In this document: positions 44,827 through 53,225 of the stretch, piece by piece | How positions within the stretch are numbered: position 1 is the stretch's first letter | How the letters are laid out: each line of letters starts with the position of its first letter | DNA from: MED-G105 sp039025235 | GTDB taxonomy: Bacteria; Pseudomonadota; Alphaproteobacteria; Caulobacterales; Parvularculaceae | Length of the DNA: 64,000 nt | Assembly (NCBI GenBank): GCA_039025235.1 | Contig: JBCCOS010000006.1 | Location: forward strand, 124,001-188,000 | Direction of reading: 5' to 3' | Notes under the pieces: model-generated | Database searches by the model: none | The model's input: the letters and a program-made list of their open reading frames with translations, nothing else | Told to the model about the DNA's origin: nothing | Program-made: the position numbers and the translations under genes

Positions 44827-46443
44827 TCAGCTTACCGCTAATTTTGGGCTTGGACCACGTCTTCCGCACACTACCGCCTTTTCAATCGTGCTTATAAGAG
44901 CATCAGGGTCAATTGGCTTTGAAACAAAATCATCCATATCCGCTTCGTAGCACGCGTCGATATCATGCTGCATGGCTGAGGCCGTCAAGGCGATTATCGG
45001 TGTTCTGACCCTTCCCGAGCTTTCCTCAAGGGCTCTTATTTCTGCCGTTGCAGATAACCCATCACGTTCGGGCATTTGCAAATCCATTAATATCGCGTCG
45101 TATGCGCAATCTCTGACAGCAGCAACAGCATCTATTCCATTGTTCACAATTGTTAGGTCGATACCGGTGGTTTCAAAAAGAACGCGCAATACATGTTGGT
45201 TCAGTTGATTATCTTCTGCAGCCAGAACGCGTAAGCTTTGATCGGTAAAACCTTTAAGTTGGATATCGGATTGGTTTACGTCGACCTTTTGTTCCAATCG
45301 ATCTGGGCGTGTTAGAGGAATTTGTGCTGAAAAGGTTGAGCCCTCGCTGAGGATTGTTTCAACAGAGATTTTGCCGCCCATCATCGATACCAATTCTTTG
45401 GTAATGGCGAGGCCGAGACCAGTGCCACCATATTCGCGTGTTGTTGAAGCATCTGCTTGCATGAAGGGTTGAAATAGTTCGTTAACAACGTCGTCAGAGA
45501 TACCAATTCCCGTGTCGGAGACACTCAAATTGAGACTTTCGGCTGCATTATATTGATCTTCAGAGATGTGAACACTGAGAACAACTCCGCCTTTTGCGGT
45601 AAACTTTACCGCATTGGAAAGCAAGTTTTCAAAAATTTGCCGTAGGCGCGCCGGGTCACCTAAGAAACGGTCGTTGTCGATTGGATCCAAATGAACTTGG
45701 AAGTCTAACGATTTTTGCGCAGCTAGTGGTTGATAGATTGATGTGATGGACTTTACTAGCTTCTCAATTGAAAACTCAATCGTTTCCAAATTGAATTGCC
45801 CAGCCTCAATTTTAGAAAGGTCGAGTAAATCATTGATGACGATCAGAAGTGCTTCACCACTGTCATTGATTGTTTCAACGATTTCTCGCTGATTATCGTC
45901 AAGAGGAGTTCTTGCAAGGAGTGAGCTCATGCCAAGTACGCCGTTGAGCGGCGTTCGCAATTCGTGACTGATATTGGCAAGAAATTCTGACTTCGTCTTA
46001 TTTGCCTTTTCCGCTTGCTCTTTTGCTAAGGTAAGCTCTTGCATAATTGAAAATTGGTGTAGAGCATACCGTATTGTGCGTTGTAAGAGATCCGTCGTAA
46101 GTGAGCCTTTGCTAATATAATCAGTAGCACCACTATCAAGAGCCGCTCGATCTAAATCCGGAGAATCGAAACCTGTTAGGAGGATCGCAGGGAATGACGC
46201 CGTTTTTCCTGCGATGGCTGAAATAAACTGAAGCCCGTTTTTACCTCCCAAATTATGATCGACTAAAGCGATGTCGAATTTGGTGCTTTCTGTAAGTGCT
46301 ATCGCCTCTTCGACACTCCCAGCACGAAAAAGCCTGAACTTTTCTTTCGGCCCTGGACGTAGATGTCCTTCAATAACGGCGTAATCGAAATCATCATCCT
46401 CAATAATGAGTACACTTATCTCTATTTTACTGCCTCGGATCAT
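44827..46443 (-). CDS. Hybrid histidine kinase: receiver-HisKA-HATPase-receiver
   Basis: 538 residues, soluble. An N-terminal receiver (VLIIEDDDFDYAVIEGHL, Asp in IALVDHNLGGKNGL) is followed by a coiled linker (LTLAKEQAEKANKTKSEFL) and the H-box FLANISHELRTPLNGVLGMS. The HATPase has NLLSNAVKFT, DTGIGIS and GGTGLGLAI. A C-terminal receiver has VLAAEDNQLNQHVL, AILMDLQMPERDG and IALTASA. It lacks its own sensor domain, so input probably comes through the N-terminal receiver from a partner kinase. It is first in the operon: a 46-bp gap (or 127 bp to ATG 44699) precedes the PAS kinase, then the single receiver, suggesting one phosphorelay. Confidence 0.93.
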   Translation of the reverse strand: MIRGSKIEISVLIIEDDDFDYAVIEGHLRPGPKEKFRLFRAGSVEEAIALTESTKFDIALVDHNLGGKNGLQFISAIAGKTASFPAILLTGFDSPDLDRAALDSGATDYISKGSLTTDLLQRTIRYALHQFSIMQELTLAKEQAEKANKTKSEFLANISHELRTPLNGVLGMSSLLARTPLDDNQREIVETINDSGEALLIVINDLLDLSKIEAGQFNLETIEFSIEKLVKSITSIYQPLAAQKSLDFQVHLDPIDNDRFLGDPARLRQIFENLLSNAVKFTAKGGVVLSVHISEDQYNAAESLNLSVSDTGIGISDDVVNELFQPFMQADASTTREYGGTGLGLAITKELVSMMGGKISVETILSEGSTFSAQIPLTRPDRLEQKVDVNQSDIQLKGFTDQSLRVLAAEDNQLNQHVLRVLFETTGIDLTIVNNGIDAVAAVRDCAYDAILMDLQMPERDGLSATAEIRALEESSGRVRTPIIALTASAMQHDIDACYEADMDDFVSKPIDPDALISTIEKAVVCGRRGPSPKLAVS

Positions 46444-46946
46444 GGTTTTCTACCGATACAAAGGCCAGCGCGGAAATGCTGCCTCGAAAACTATAGGTTG
46501 TATGTGATTATTGTTAACGCCGGTTAAACTCCCTCATTCCTTAATTTTGCTTTGCCCTATGCGAGCAGCGCATAGATCTATTGGTCATTATCATCCAACT
46601 GGAGTAGGGAGGATTCTCGGAACTTTTCGACAAAATTAATTAATTTTTTACTCTAATCTCTAGCGCTAATTCGGCAGTTGTCAGTAGCTAACGCCTCAAA
46701 GCCCCTTTGTTTTTTTGCAACACGAAATTACTGGCGCTGTCCATCGCCCCCTTCCGTCTCATGATAATATTTGGGGGCGATTATATTGGCGATCGATTTT
46801 TCAACTAAGGCCGTGCCGTTCGAAATAGAAACGCTGAACGGCTTTAGGCGTTTGATTTTACGCATTTGGTTTTATGCGTTTCCTGGCGCGTGGGCCATTA
46901 GCAATCTATGTCGCCACGTGCGTTGGAATTGCTTTCATTACCTACT
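46444..46946. other. Intergenic region between DUF454 and hybrid-kinase genes, with a diverged repeat
   Basis: 46806-46931 is a repeat copy: arms GCCGTTC and GAACGGC around AAATAGAAA, then two tail-like stretches (TTTTACGCATTT and TTTTATGCGTTTCC). It sits on the 3' side of the DUF454 gene. Further left, TTAACGCCGGTTAA at 46514-46527 resembles a CtrA site, but with a 6-nt rather than a 7-nt spacer. No gene is supported. Confidence 0.55.
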
Positions 46947-47378
46947 TTATTGTTGCGCACCATTGGTTCCGTTTGGTCGTGTCGCAACGAAAAGAGCGGA
47001 TGCGCCAAGGACAAATATTTGTATAAAAATGATTAAGGGTGGAGCGCCGAGAGCAATGGAGATAATAGGCGTTGCTGCCATAACAATGTATGCTGAACGC
47101 TTTGCTTTCGGACTAATAGCCCCATGTCGTCGCCAATTTTCGATGAGTGGTCCAAAATGCTTGTGGTCGAGCAACCAAGCGTGAAGTCGCGGTGATGAAC
47201 GCGCAAAACAAAAGGCAGCCAATAGTAAAAACGGTGTCGTTGGCAGAAGAGGGAGGGCAGCTCCCGCAAAGCCTAAGGCGACGCAAATCATCCCTGCACT
47301 TAAATACGCGAGTTTATAGAGTCGAGACGCTTTCTTCGAAGCCGATTTATCTGACTGTCTTGATTGGTCGATCGTCAT
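46947..47378 (-). CDS. YbaN-like inner-membrane protein (DUF454)
   Basis: A 143-residue protein with the DUF454 signature: LAYLSAGMICVALGFAGAAL, PLLPTTPFLLLAAFCFARSS, RLHAWLLDHKHFGPLIENWR, then two helices (YIVMAATPIISIALG and PLIIFIQIFVLGASALFVA). About four membrane helices are predicted. The family is widespread in proteobacteria, with no defined function. The ATG is at 47378. Divergent from a small histidine kinase gene across 202 bp. Confidence 0.88.
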   Translation of the reverse strand: MTIDQSRQSDKSASKKASRLYKLAYLSAGMICVALGFAGAALPLLPTTPFLLLAAFCFARSSPRLHAWLLDHKHFGPLIENWRRHGAISPKAKRSAYIVMAATPIISIALGAPPLIIFIQIFVLGASALFVATRPNGTNGAQQ

Positions 47379-47580
47379 TGCATGTTCTGAATTGTCTTCA
47401 GTGGAAACTTACCAGACGCTTTAGCGATATTGCACTGCAAATTAAACGTTAGTCCATTGGTTGGATCGGTCAAATTCACGGTTGAATGTTCTGGAAGAAT
47501 ATAACCAATGCATGCATTTCTTTTTATCGAAATAGATAGAATGCGTGTAATTCTCCGATGAATCAGCTCAGAGTTGAATA

Positions 47581-48291
47581 ATGACCATTTTATCAACGGA
47601 CACCAAAAAACAATTAACACAAAATCAAGTGGGGGCCCGTCAGAAAAACTTAGCTTCACGCGCTCGGCATGATTTATTGCAGCCGTTAGCGGCAATGAGG
47701 ATGCTTTTGGCTCGTGTCGGCGATGAAATTTCTGAGGCTGAGCGGAACACGCTTTTGGAAACGTTTAGTGCAGCTCTCACGGGTCTTGAAGGGTCTCTTG
47801 AGAGTATCGTTCAGCATTTATTCCTTCAACACAGTGTAATGGGTTTTACCCCCGCACAGGTCAATTTGGACGAATGGCTTGAGGCGTTATGTTCACAGTA
47901 TGTTGGTAAGTTTGATGCCGAAGATATTGCTTTTCACCTGAATACCCAAGTCGGCGAGGTGCGTTGCGACGAAGAATTACTGAAAATCGTTATAGAGAGT
48001 GCCTTGGATAATGCATTCGATTTTACGAAGAGTGGAAGCGTCACTCTAACGACCGACCGTCGCGGCGAAACCGTTTTGATAATGATCAAAGATACCGGGA
48101 TTGGCGTTTATGCAAACAGCCTGCCACGATTATGTGAACCGTTTTATGTGGAGAATGCCGCTGCGTCACGATCAATGGCGCGATTAGGGCTTGGTCTTGC
48201 GAATGCTAGTGATGCGGCTCAGTTAATGTCTGCAGATATTCGTCTATCACCCAATGATGATTATGGCAGTACCTTCGAAATTGCTATTTGA
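47581..48291 (+). CDS. Small soluble histidine kinase
   Basis: 236 residues, only a DHp and a HATPase domain. The H-box reads ARHDLLQPLAAMRMLLARV, a variant with an RHDL-x-QPL phospho-acceptor region instead of SHELRTPL. The HATPase shows the N-box in ESALDNAFDFTKSG, DTGIGVYANS and the G2 box LGLGLANASD. There is no sensor domain and no membrane segment, so it probably receives input from another protein. Starts at ATG 47581. It faces a LuxR-type response regulator gene across a repeat block, and kinases with this H-box often work with NarL-type regulators, so the two are probable partners. Confidence 0.85.
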   Translation: MTILSTDTKKQLTQNQVGARQKNLASRARHDLLQPLAAMRMLLARVGDEISEAERNTLLETFSAALTGLEGSLESIVQHLFLQHSVMGFTPAQVNLDEWLEALCSQYVGKFDAEDIAFHLNTQVGEVRCDEELLKIVIESALDNAFDFTKSGSVTLTTDRRGETVLIMIKDTGIGVYANSLPRLCEPFYVENAAASRSMARLGLGLANASDAAQLMSADIRLSPNDDYGSTFEIAI

Positions 48292-48326
48292 TCGGTGATT
48301 GGGGAATTCATCGAGTGCGCTTAAAA

Positions 48327-48495
48327 GAGCATTGCTCCCAATGCGATTAGAATGGAACAGGGTTTAGTGTATTTCCAGCTCGGTTATCTGCTTAGGTGGT
48401 GACTAGCCCAGGCGTCAATAACTGCATAAATTCAAATTACTAAAATGAAAGACCTAAAGCCATTCAGCGATTCCATGGGAAGCGGAGTGCCTTTG
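48327..48495. repeat. Degenerate hairpin repeats after the small kinase gene
   Basis: Two decayed hairpin units: 48327-48368 (AGAGCATTG, then ATTAGAATGGAACAGGG) and 48450-48495 (TAAAGCCATTCAGCGATTCC, then GGAAGCGGAGTGCCTTT). They precede better preserved copies and fill most of the convergent gap 48292-48697. Confidence 0.5.
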
Positions 48496-48596
48496 AAGCA
48501 TTTCCAAGCCAAGTGTGTGCGGTTGGCGTTAAGGAAATGCGTAAAATCAAATACTTAAAGCGCCTTTCTGATTCCAATTGAAACGAAGGCGCTTTA
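48496..48596. repeat. Tail plus hairpin repeat, full copy
   Basis: AAGCATTTCC and GGAAATGC bound the tail, which has CAAGTGTGTGCGGTTGGCG inside. The hairpin has perfect arms AAAGCGCCTT / AAGGCGCTTT around GATTCCAATTGAAAC. It is almost identical to 50422-50524. Confidence 0.8.
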
Positions 48597-48668
48597 GAGT
48601 CTGTTGCAGCAAAAGTGGATCACCGGTTTTGCGGTTCGCAACAGGCTCCAACGAGAATCTAGAGCCGT
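48596..48668. repeat. C-type hairpin repeat, copy 2
   Basis: Nearly identical to 21955-22025, including CTGTTGCAGCAAAAGTGGAT and GCAACAGGCTCCAACGAG. A further stem (AGAGCCGTTT / AAACGGCTCT, 48661-48699) follows and contains the stop codon of the LuxR-type gene. Confidence 0.8.
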
Positions 48669-48697
48669 TTTCTGAATCAGCTTGAATGCAAACGGCT

Positions 48698-49378
48698 CTA
48701 GTGTGCGGCGCATCGATCTTTCCAACGAGATGCATAAAGAACGAGCTGAGACCTGTCACGTGCTGGAAGTCTTGAGGAAATGGCCTGCAAATGAACCCGT
48801 ACAGTGTTCACTGACAACTGTAGTTTTTCGGCTATCTCCTTGTTTTGTGAACCATCTGCGAGGAGTGCAAAAATCTCTTGTTGCCTTGGGGTTAGTGCTT
48901 CAAACGCTCTAAAGATCTGTGTTAGCTGGTCATCATCATTGATGACCGGGCTTTCTTGACTCTCCTTAACAAGTAGCCGCTGGGGTAGCGCTACTTCTCC
49001 ATTTAGGACCCGGCGGATCGTGCTCAAAATGACGTCAGGTTCCGCTGTTTTTGGAATATAACCAACCGCTCCACATTCCAAGCACTGAAGAACATCAGAG
49101 CGATTTTCGCTCACAGAGATCATTATAACTTTCATTTGATCGCGCATGCTGCGCAGTTTTGAAATAGCGTTCAGGCTGCTGCTGCCGGGCATTTGTAGGT
49201 CTAAGAGTACAAGGTCTAGGTCTTCGTTTTTTTCAGCAATTGAAATTGCCTCATCAGCACTTTCTGCCTCGTGTACCTTCACGTCTCCTAACCGACGCAA
49301 AAGGTGCCCAATTGCGGCGCGAACAACCCAGTGATCATCAGCAATAAGAATATTTATTGTTTTCGTTAGAGTATCCAT
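48698..49378 (-). CDS. NarL/LuxR-family response regulator
   Basis: 226 residues. The receiver has NILIADDHWVVRAAIGHLL, the phospho-acceptor Asp in LVLLDLQMPGSS, MISVSENRSDV and the Lys in GYIPKTAEPDV. The LuxR helix-turn-helix has LTPRQQEIFALLADGSQNKE and IAEKLQLSVNTVRVHLQAIS. It should bind DNA as a phosphorylated dimer. ATG 49378 follows GGGAG at 4-5 nt; the frame extends to 49417 but that start has no better site. Its TAG stop lies inside a repeat stem. The likely partner is the small kinase converging on it. The regulon is unknown; the divergent pirin gene is one candidate. Confidence 0.92.
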   Translation of the reverse strand: MDTLTKTINILIADDHWVVRAAIGHLLRRLGDVKVHEAESADEAISIAEKNEDLDLVLLDLQMPGSSSLNAISKLRSMRDQMKVIMISVSENRSDVLQCLECGAVGYIPKTAEPDVILSTIRRVLNGEVALPQRLLVKESQESPVINDDDQLTQIFRAFEALTPRQQEIFALLADGSQNKEIAEKLQLSVNTVRVHLQAISSRLPARDRSQLVLYASRWKDRCAAH

Positions 49379-49709
49379 TTTTCTCCCACCTTTAGTTCGG
49401 CTTTCAAACGCTTGCATTAGCGAGTGACTTCTCGGCCAGTGTGTATGCTTCCCAAAATAACAACGCCGGCAGCCGATCTTAGATCGTCTGATTCATTTCA
49501 ATTAAAGAATGAGATTTGGTTAACAAAATATGTCGGCTGGATATTGGGCCAGACCCCAACAATCTCTCTTGCATTCGGTCGAAGATGTAAGTGCTAGATA
49601 ACTGTTCTTTAAATGGAAACAGAAAGTTCTTTGAAGGCGGCATTGTCTATTTAAGGGGAGGTAATATGTTTCCGAAAACGCTAAAGTAAAAGCAGGAAGG
49701 AGATCTAAA
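49379..49709. other. Divergent promoter region between the LuxR-type regulator and pirin genes
   Basis: 331 bp, A+T-rich, without a supported gene. The pirin start is preceded by GGAAGGAG. I found no clear dyad operator and no complete repeat element. Confidence 0.4.
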
Positions 49710-50423
49710 ATGTTGTCGATCAGACGTTCCGAAGACCGTGGAAAAGCAGATTTTGGTTGGCTCCAATCACGCCACACATTTTCATTTGGTCAATATCACG
49801 ATCCAGAGCATGAAGGGTTTGGCCCTCTTCGTGTCATCAATGATGATCACGTCGCGCCTGGCGGTGGATTTGCGCCACATGGACACCGCGATATGGAGAT
49901 CATCTCATACGTTCTTGATGGTGCTCTTGCGCATTCCGATTCGACGGGTGGCGGTTCGGTCATTCGTCCCGGCGACGTGCAACGTATGACAGCTGGCTCA
50001 GGTGTCCGCCACAGCGAGTTCAACGATTCAAAATCGGACCCTGTCCATTTTCTACAAATCTGGATTGAACCAGCCGACAAAGGCCTTGAGCCCAGCTATG
50101 AACAGGTTTCAATCCCACAATCGGAAAAGCGCGGGCATCTTCGTATTATTGGGACTAATCAGCCAGAAAAGTTTCCATACGAAGAAATCGTCAAGATACA
50201 TCAAGATGTAAACCTTTACGCGGGTTTTTTTGATGAAAAAGAGGAGGTGACTTTTGAAATTGGAAAAGATAGGGCGATCTGGCTTCATCTTGCCCAAGGA
50301 CAAGTCAATGTTGCCGGGGAAACGCTGTATTCAGGTGATGCGATTGCCATCACCGACATAGAGCGCGTTGAAATCAAAAATGGCCGGGATGCTGAAGTCC
50401 TTTTATTTGATTTACCGCGTTAA
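49710..50423 (+). CDS. Pirin family protein (YhhW/quercetinase-like)
   Basis: A 237-residue bicupin. Family motifs: HTFSFGQYHDPEHEGFGPLR near the start, VAPGGGFAPHGHRDMEI (metal-binding His residues), GSVIRPGDVQRMTAGSGVRH, SEFND, then LQIWIEP. The C-terminal cupin includes IWLHLAQGQVNV and GDAIAITD. Bacterial YhhW binds a divalent metal and shows quercetin 2,3-dioxygenase activity in vitro; the physiological role is unclear, with a general link to redox stress. ATG 49710 has GGAAGGAG 7 nt upstream. The TAA stop overlaps the first bases of the following repeat. Confidence 0.94.
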   Translation: MLSIRRSEDRGKADFGWLQSRHTFSFGQYHDPEHEGFGPLRVINDDHVAPGGGFAPHGHRDMEIISYVLDGALAHSDSTGGGSVIRPGDVQRMTAGSGVRHSEFNDSKSDPVHFLQIWIEPADKGLEPSYEQVSIPQSEKRGHLRIIGTNQPEKFPYEEIVKIHQDVNLYAGFFDEKEEVTFEIGKDRAIWLHLAQGQVNVAGETLYSGDAIAITDIERVEIKNGRDAEVLLFDLPR

Positions 50424-50524
50424 AGCATTTCCAAGCCAAGTGTGTGCGGTTGGCGTGAAGGAAATGCGTAAAATCAAAAACTTAAAGCGCCGTATTGCTT
50501 CCAATTGAAACGGAGGCGCTTTAA
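50422..50524. repeat. Tail plus hairpin repeat, full copy, after pirin
   Basis: Starts within the pirin stop codon. The tail is AAAGCATTTCCAAGCC ... GGAAATGCGTAAAATC. The hairpin has arms AAAGCGCC / GGCGCTTT around CTTCCAATTGAAAC. It lies between the convergent pirin and CrtD-like genes. Confidence 0.8.
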
Positions 50525-50624
50525 GTAGCTGCTGGCAGTAGCGGCGGGAAATGCCTAAGGCGAAAAATCAAATTTCGTTGATAAATTCCGTTGGAGATGG
50601 AAGGGCTTTTCGTCACACATGGCG

Positions 50625-52163
50625 TCATGAACCAAGGGCCGTTTGCGGCACTGAAATGCGTCGCGAACGGTCCTGCATGTAGGCTTGAGCGGCCAAACGC
50701 CCTGACATTGTTGCCATGGGGACACCAGCACCCGGATGGACTGATCCGCCGGCGAGATAGAGACCGGCGACTGGCGTTCGGGCACCTGCACGTTCCATTG
50801 TTGCCATCATGCCATGGCATGTTTGACCATAAAGTGCTCCGCCTGATGCCGGAAAACGGTTGTGAAAGTCACTAGGCTGAGCAATTTTTGTAGAGGATTC
50901 ATCAAAATTTATTTCAAGGCCGCAGCGTTGCAAAAGGCGATCGACATTTTGCGTTAGCTGTTCAATATTGATTTTTTTGCGGCAGTCATTGAGGTCGCCA
51001 TCTGCAGGCGCGTTTATGAGAAGAAACAACCGTTCTTTATCGGTATCACTTCGATTGGTATCGTTTTCCGCGCCTCGATCTTGGGCGCAAAGGTAGACTG
51101 TGGGGTTATCAGTAATGCGGCGTTCATCGAAAATAGCTTGAAACTCTTTTGCATAATCGTCGGCAAAAAATACATTATGATGGGCTAGGGGAAATCCGTT
51201 AGCGGGCGAATGCATGCAGTAGGTGACAGCCGACAAAGACCTTTGCTTTGGTGATACGGCGCGCGCTGCCCGTTTTATGTCATCGCCCAACATGCCCATG
51301 GCTAAAGCTGAACTATCGCCATTAAAAACTATAATGTCCGCGCGGTGTTCATCACCATTTTCAAGGTGCACACCGGTGACGCTTGAATTCTTTGTAATGA
51401 TATTTTTGACGGGGGTGTTGAAATGAAATTCAGCGCCGAGTTTCTCACCGAGATTTTGCATTGCGATGGCGACCGACTTCATCCCACCATCTACAGCCCA
51501 AACGCCTTCCTGTTCCACATGGGCCACTAACATAATGGTTGCAGGAGTGTGATACGGGGAGGATCCAACATATGTCGCATATCGGCCAAACAGTTGGCGC
51601 AAACGGTCATCTTTAAAATGGCGACTAAGCGCCTTCCAAAGGGTCTGCATGGGCTTAATATTTTGAATAAAACTCGGCATATTCAGTAAGCCCACCCGTG
51701 AAATGACCTCTAGAGGCGAGGGGCGTTGACCTTGGATAAAGGGACCACGGAGCTTTTCGTATATATTTGCACTCTCTTGACAAAATTTTAGATAGCCATC
51801 TGCTTCATCAGGTCCAGCGAAGTCTCTGATAGCGTCGGCCGATTTTTGGCGGTTCGCAAAAAGATCAAGCGTGCCGCCGTCTTGCCACGCATGCCGTGCT
51901 AAGAGGTTGGCAGATTGAAGGCTGAGGGTATCTTGAAGATCGGCGCCGGCGTCATCAAAGAGTTGTTCAAAAACCCACCGCATTGTGAAAACTGTCGGGC
52001 CTGCATCCATCGGTTGGCCATCAGGAAAGGCTTGGTGAATCTTCCCGCCTGACTCCGCGGCGGCTTCAAAGACATCGACCTTTATGCCCGTACGAGCAAG
52101 ATCAATAGCCGCTGCTAAACCACCTGCACCCGCTCCAATTATGATCGCTTTTTCTTCGCCCAC
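50625..52163 (-). CDS. crtD: CrtD-like carotenoid 3,4-desaturase (phytoene desaturase family)
   Basis: A 512-residue FAD enzyme. The dinucleotide site is AIIIGAGAGGLAAAIDLART with SGGKI. Then MDAGPTVFTMRWVFEQLFDD and LLARHAW favour CrtD (1-hydroxycarotenoid 3,4-desaturase) over CrtI. The C-terminal FAD motif is LYLAGGSVHPGAGVPMATMS. CrtD introduces the C-3,4 double bond into hydrated acyclic ends of carotenoids. No CrtC or CruF hydratase and no CrtI, CrtB or CrtE is in the window. GTG start at 52163. It is 71 bp downstream of a membrane-protein gene on the same strand. With crtY nearby, a monocyclic product (myxol- or saproxanthin-like end groups) is possible, but that is inference. Confidence 0.82.
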   Translation of the reverse strand: MGEEKAIIIGAGAGGLAAAIDLARTGIKVDVFEAAAESGGKIHQAFPDGQPMDAGPTVFTMRWVFEQLFDDAGADLQDTLSLQSANLLARHAWQDGGTLDLFANRQKSADAIRDFAGPDEADGYLKFCQESANIYEKLRGPFIQGQRPSPLEVISRVGLLNMPSFIQNIKPMQTLWKALSRHFKDDRLRQLFGRYATYVGSSPYHTPATIMLVAHVEQEGVWAVDGGMKSVAIAMQNLGEKLGAEFHFNTPVKNIITKNSSVTGVHLENGDEHRADIIVFNGDSSALAMGMLGDDIKRAARAVSPKQRSLSAVTYCMHSPANGFPLAHHNVFFADDYAKEFQAIFDERRITDNPTVYLCAQDRGAENDTNRSDTDKERLFLLINAPADGDLNDCRKKINIEQLTQNVDRLLQRCGLEINFDESSTKIAQPSDFHNRFPASGGALYGQTCHGMMATMERAGARTPVAGLYLAGGSVHPGAGVPMATMSGRLAAQAYMQDRSRRISVPQTALGS

Positions 52164-52234
52164 AGGGTCGACTTTCTATTTTGTCGTCTCACGAAAAAAT
52201 GTTTGTGTGAATATGCGCCAACAGGGTCGGTGTT

Positions 52235-53074
52235 CTAATGCGAGCTTGCCGTTTTTGGTGGTGGTGCATTTCGTTGGTTTTGGCTTATCGTGTTTTTCTT
52301 TAGAAAGGGAAGTTTCCTCAAAAAGAAAGGATCGTCAGATGGTGTTGGCTTCTTAATTCCTTTTTTTACATCGTGTTGGTGAAATAATATCAGACCAAGG
52401 CCGACAATAAGCGGCGCGGACCATAAGGCAGGCGTCAGGGCCCAGGCCGGCGCGATACGTACCGCCCCAAAGGCAAAAAAAGCAGTGTATACGGAAATAC
52501 CTGTGCCAACGATTGCTTTGATATGTTCGAGTAACCAATCAACCGGTCCCGGTGTTTCCTTCATCATAAACCAAAGATTTGTACCAACCGTTGCAAACCC
52601 AATGATTGAAACGCCAGCCATCAAAGGTTGTCCGATGAGGAAACTCTGTACTGCGCAATTAATAGCCGCAATAAATAGTATGACCTGCGAGGCAAAGTTT
52701 ATTGGTTTGCGATTAAGGTGGTGGTGCCGTTTATTTGCAGCGCAACGCCATCCGTACCAGGCCAGATTTACCGTCAAAATGGCGAGAAATAACATCATCC
52801 AACCAAAAACAGCGCGCACCAAAGCAGGATCCGAGAAGTCGGGGTGTTGACGAAGATGAGGGTGCGTTTCCATGGGCGCGATCAGTGTCAATGTTGCCAT
52901 GCAAATTGCACTGGCGCCGGTTGCAAGCATTGCAATAGAAAATGCTCTCCCAGAGAGACGGTGGCGTGGCCCTCCCTTTTTCGAGATGACCGGTAGCCAA
53001 AAGCCTATTAGCCCAGGCGCGCCCGTTGTTATATGCATCGCGACGAGCAGCAAGAAAACATCATGAAACGTCAT
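52235..53074 (-). CDS. Multi-pass membrane protein, DUF2306-like
   Basis: A 279-residue protein with about seven or eight helices, for example FLLLVAMHITTGAPGLIGFW, SIAMLATGASAICMATLTLI, FGWMMLFLAILTVNLAWYGW and APLIVGLGLILF. Charged loops carry KKGGPRHRLSGRAF, a pattern like DUF2306 (a heme- or quinone-protein-like membrane family of unknown role). The C-terminus is a polar tail rich in Lys and Pro. It lacks the CruF hydratase motifs I know. Located directly upstream of crtD and divergent from the P450 gene, so a role with lipophilic pigment is possible but unproven. Confidence 0.65.
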   Translation of the reverse strand: MTFHDVFLLLVAMHITTGAPGLIGFWLPVISKKGGPRHRLSGRAFSIAMLATGASAICMATLTLIAPMETHPHLRQHPDFSDPALVRAVFGWMMLFLAILTVNLAWYGWRCAANKRHHHLNRKPINFASQVILFIAAINCAVQSFLIGQPLMAGVSIIGFATVGTNLWFMMKETPGPVDWLLEHIKAIVGTGISVYTAFFAFGAVRIAPAWALTPALWSAPLIVGLGLILFHQHDVKKGIKKPTPSDDPFFLRKLPFLKKNTISQNQRNAPPPKTASSH

Positions 53075-53225
53075 AAGTCAGTCTTTGAATGTTTTTATGA
53101 AAGTTGAATAGGTGTACCGTAGGCAGAAGAAAATAAATTGATTTGTAAAAACCGATAAATCCTTTCCGCTTATTGGGTGAGCTCTGCGTTTGATTTTGCA
53201 AAAGAGAGGCGGCATAAGCACTGTT

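Noticed and set aside
46514..46527. A CtrA site (TTAA-N7-TTAA) upstream of the hybrid kinase operon
   Set aside because: The spacer is 6 nt, not 7, and one off-consensus site is not enough.
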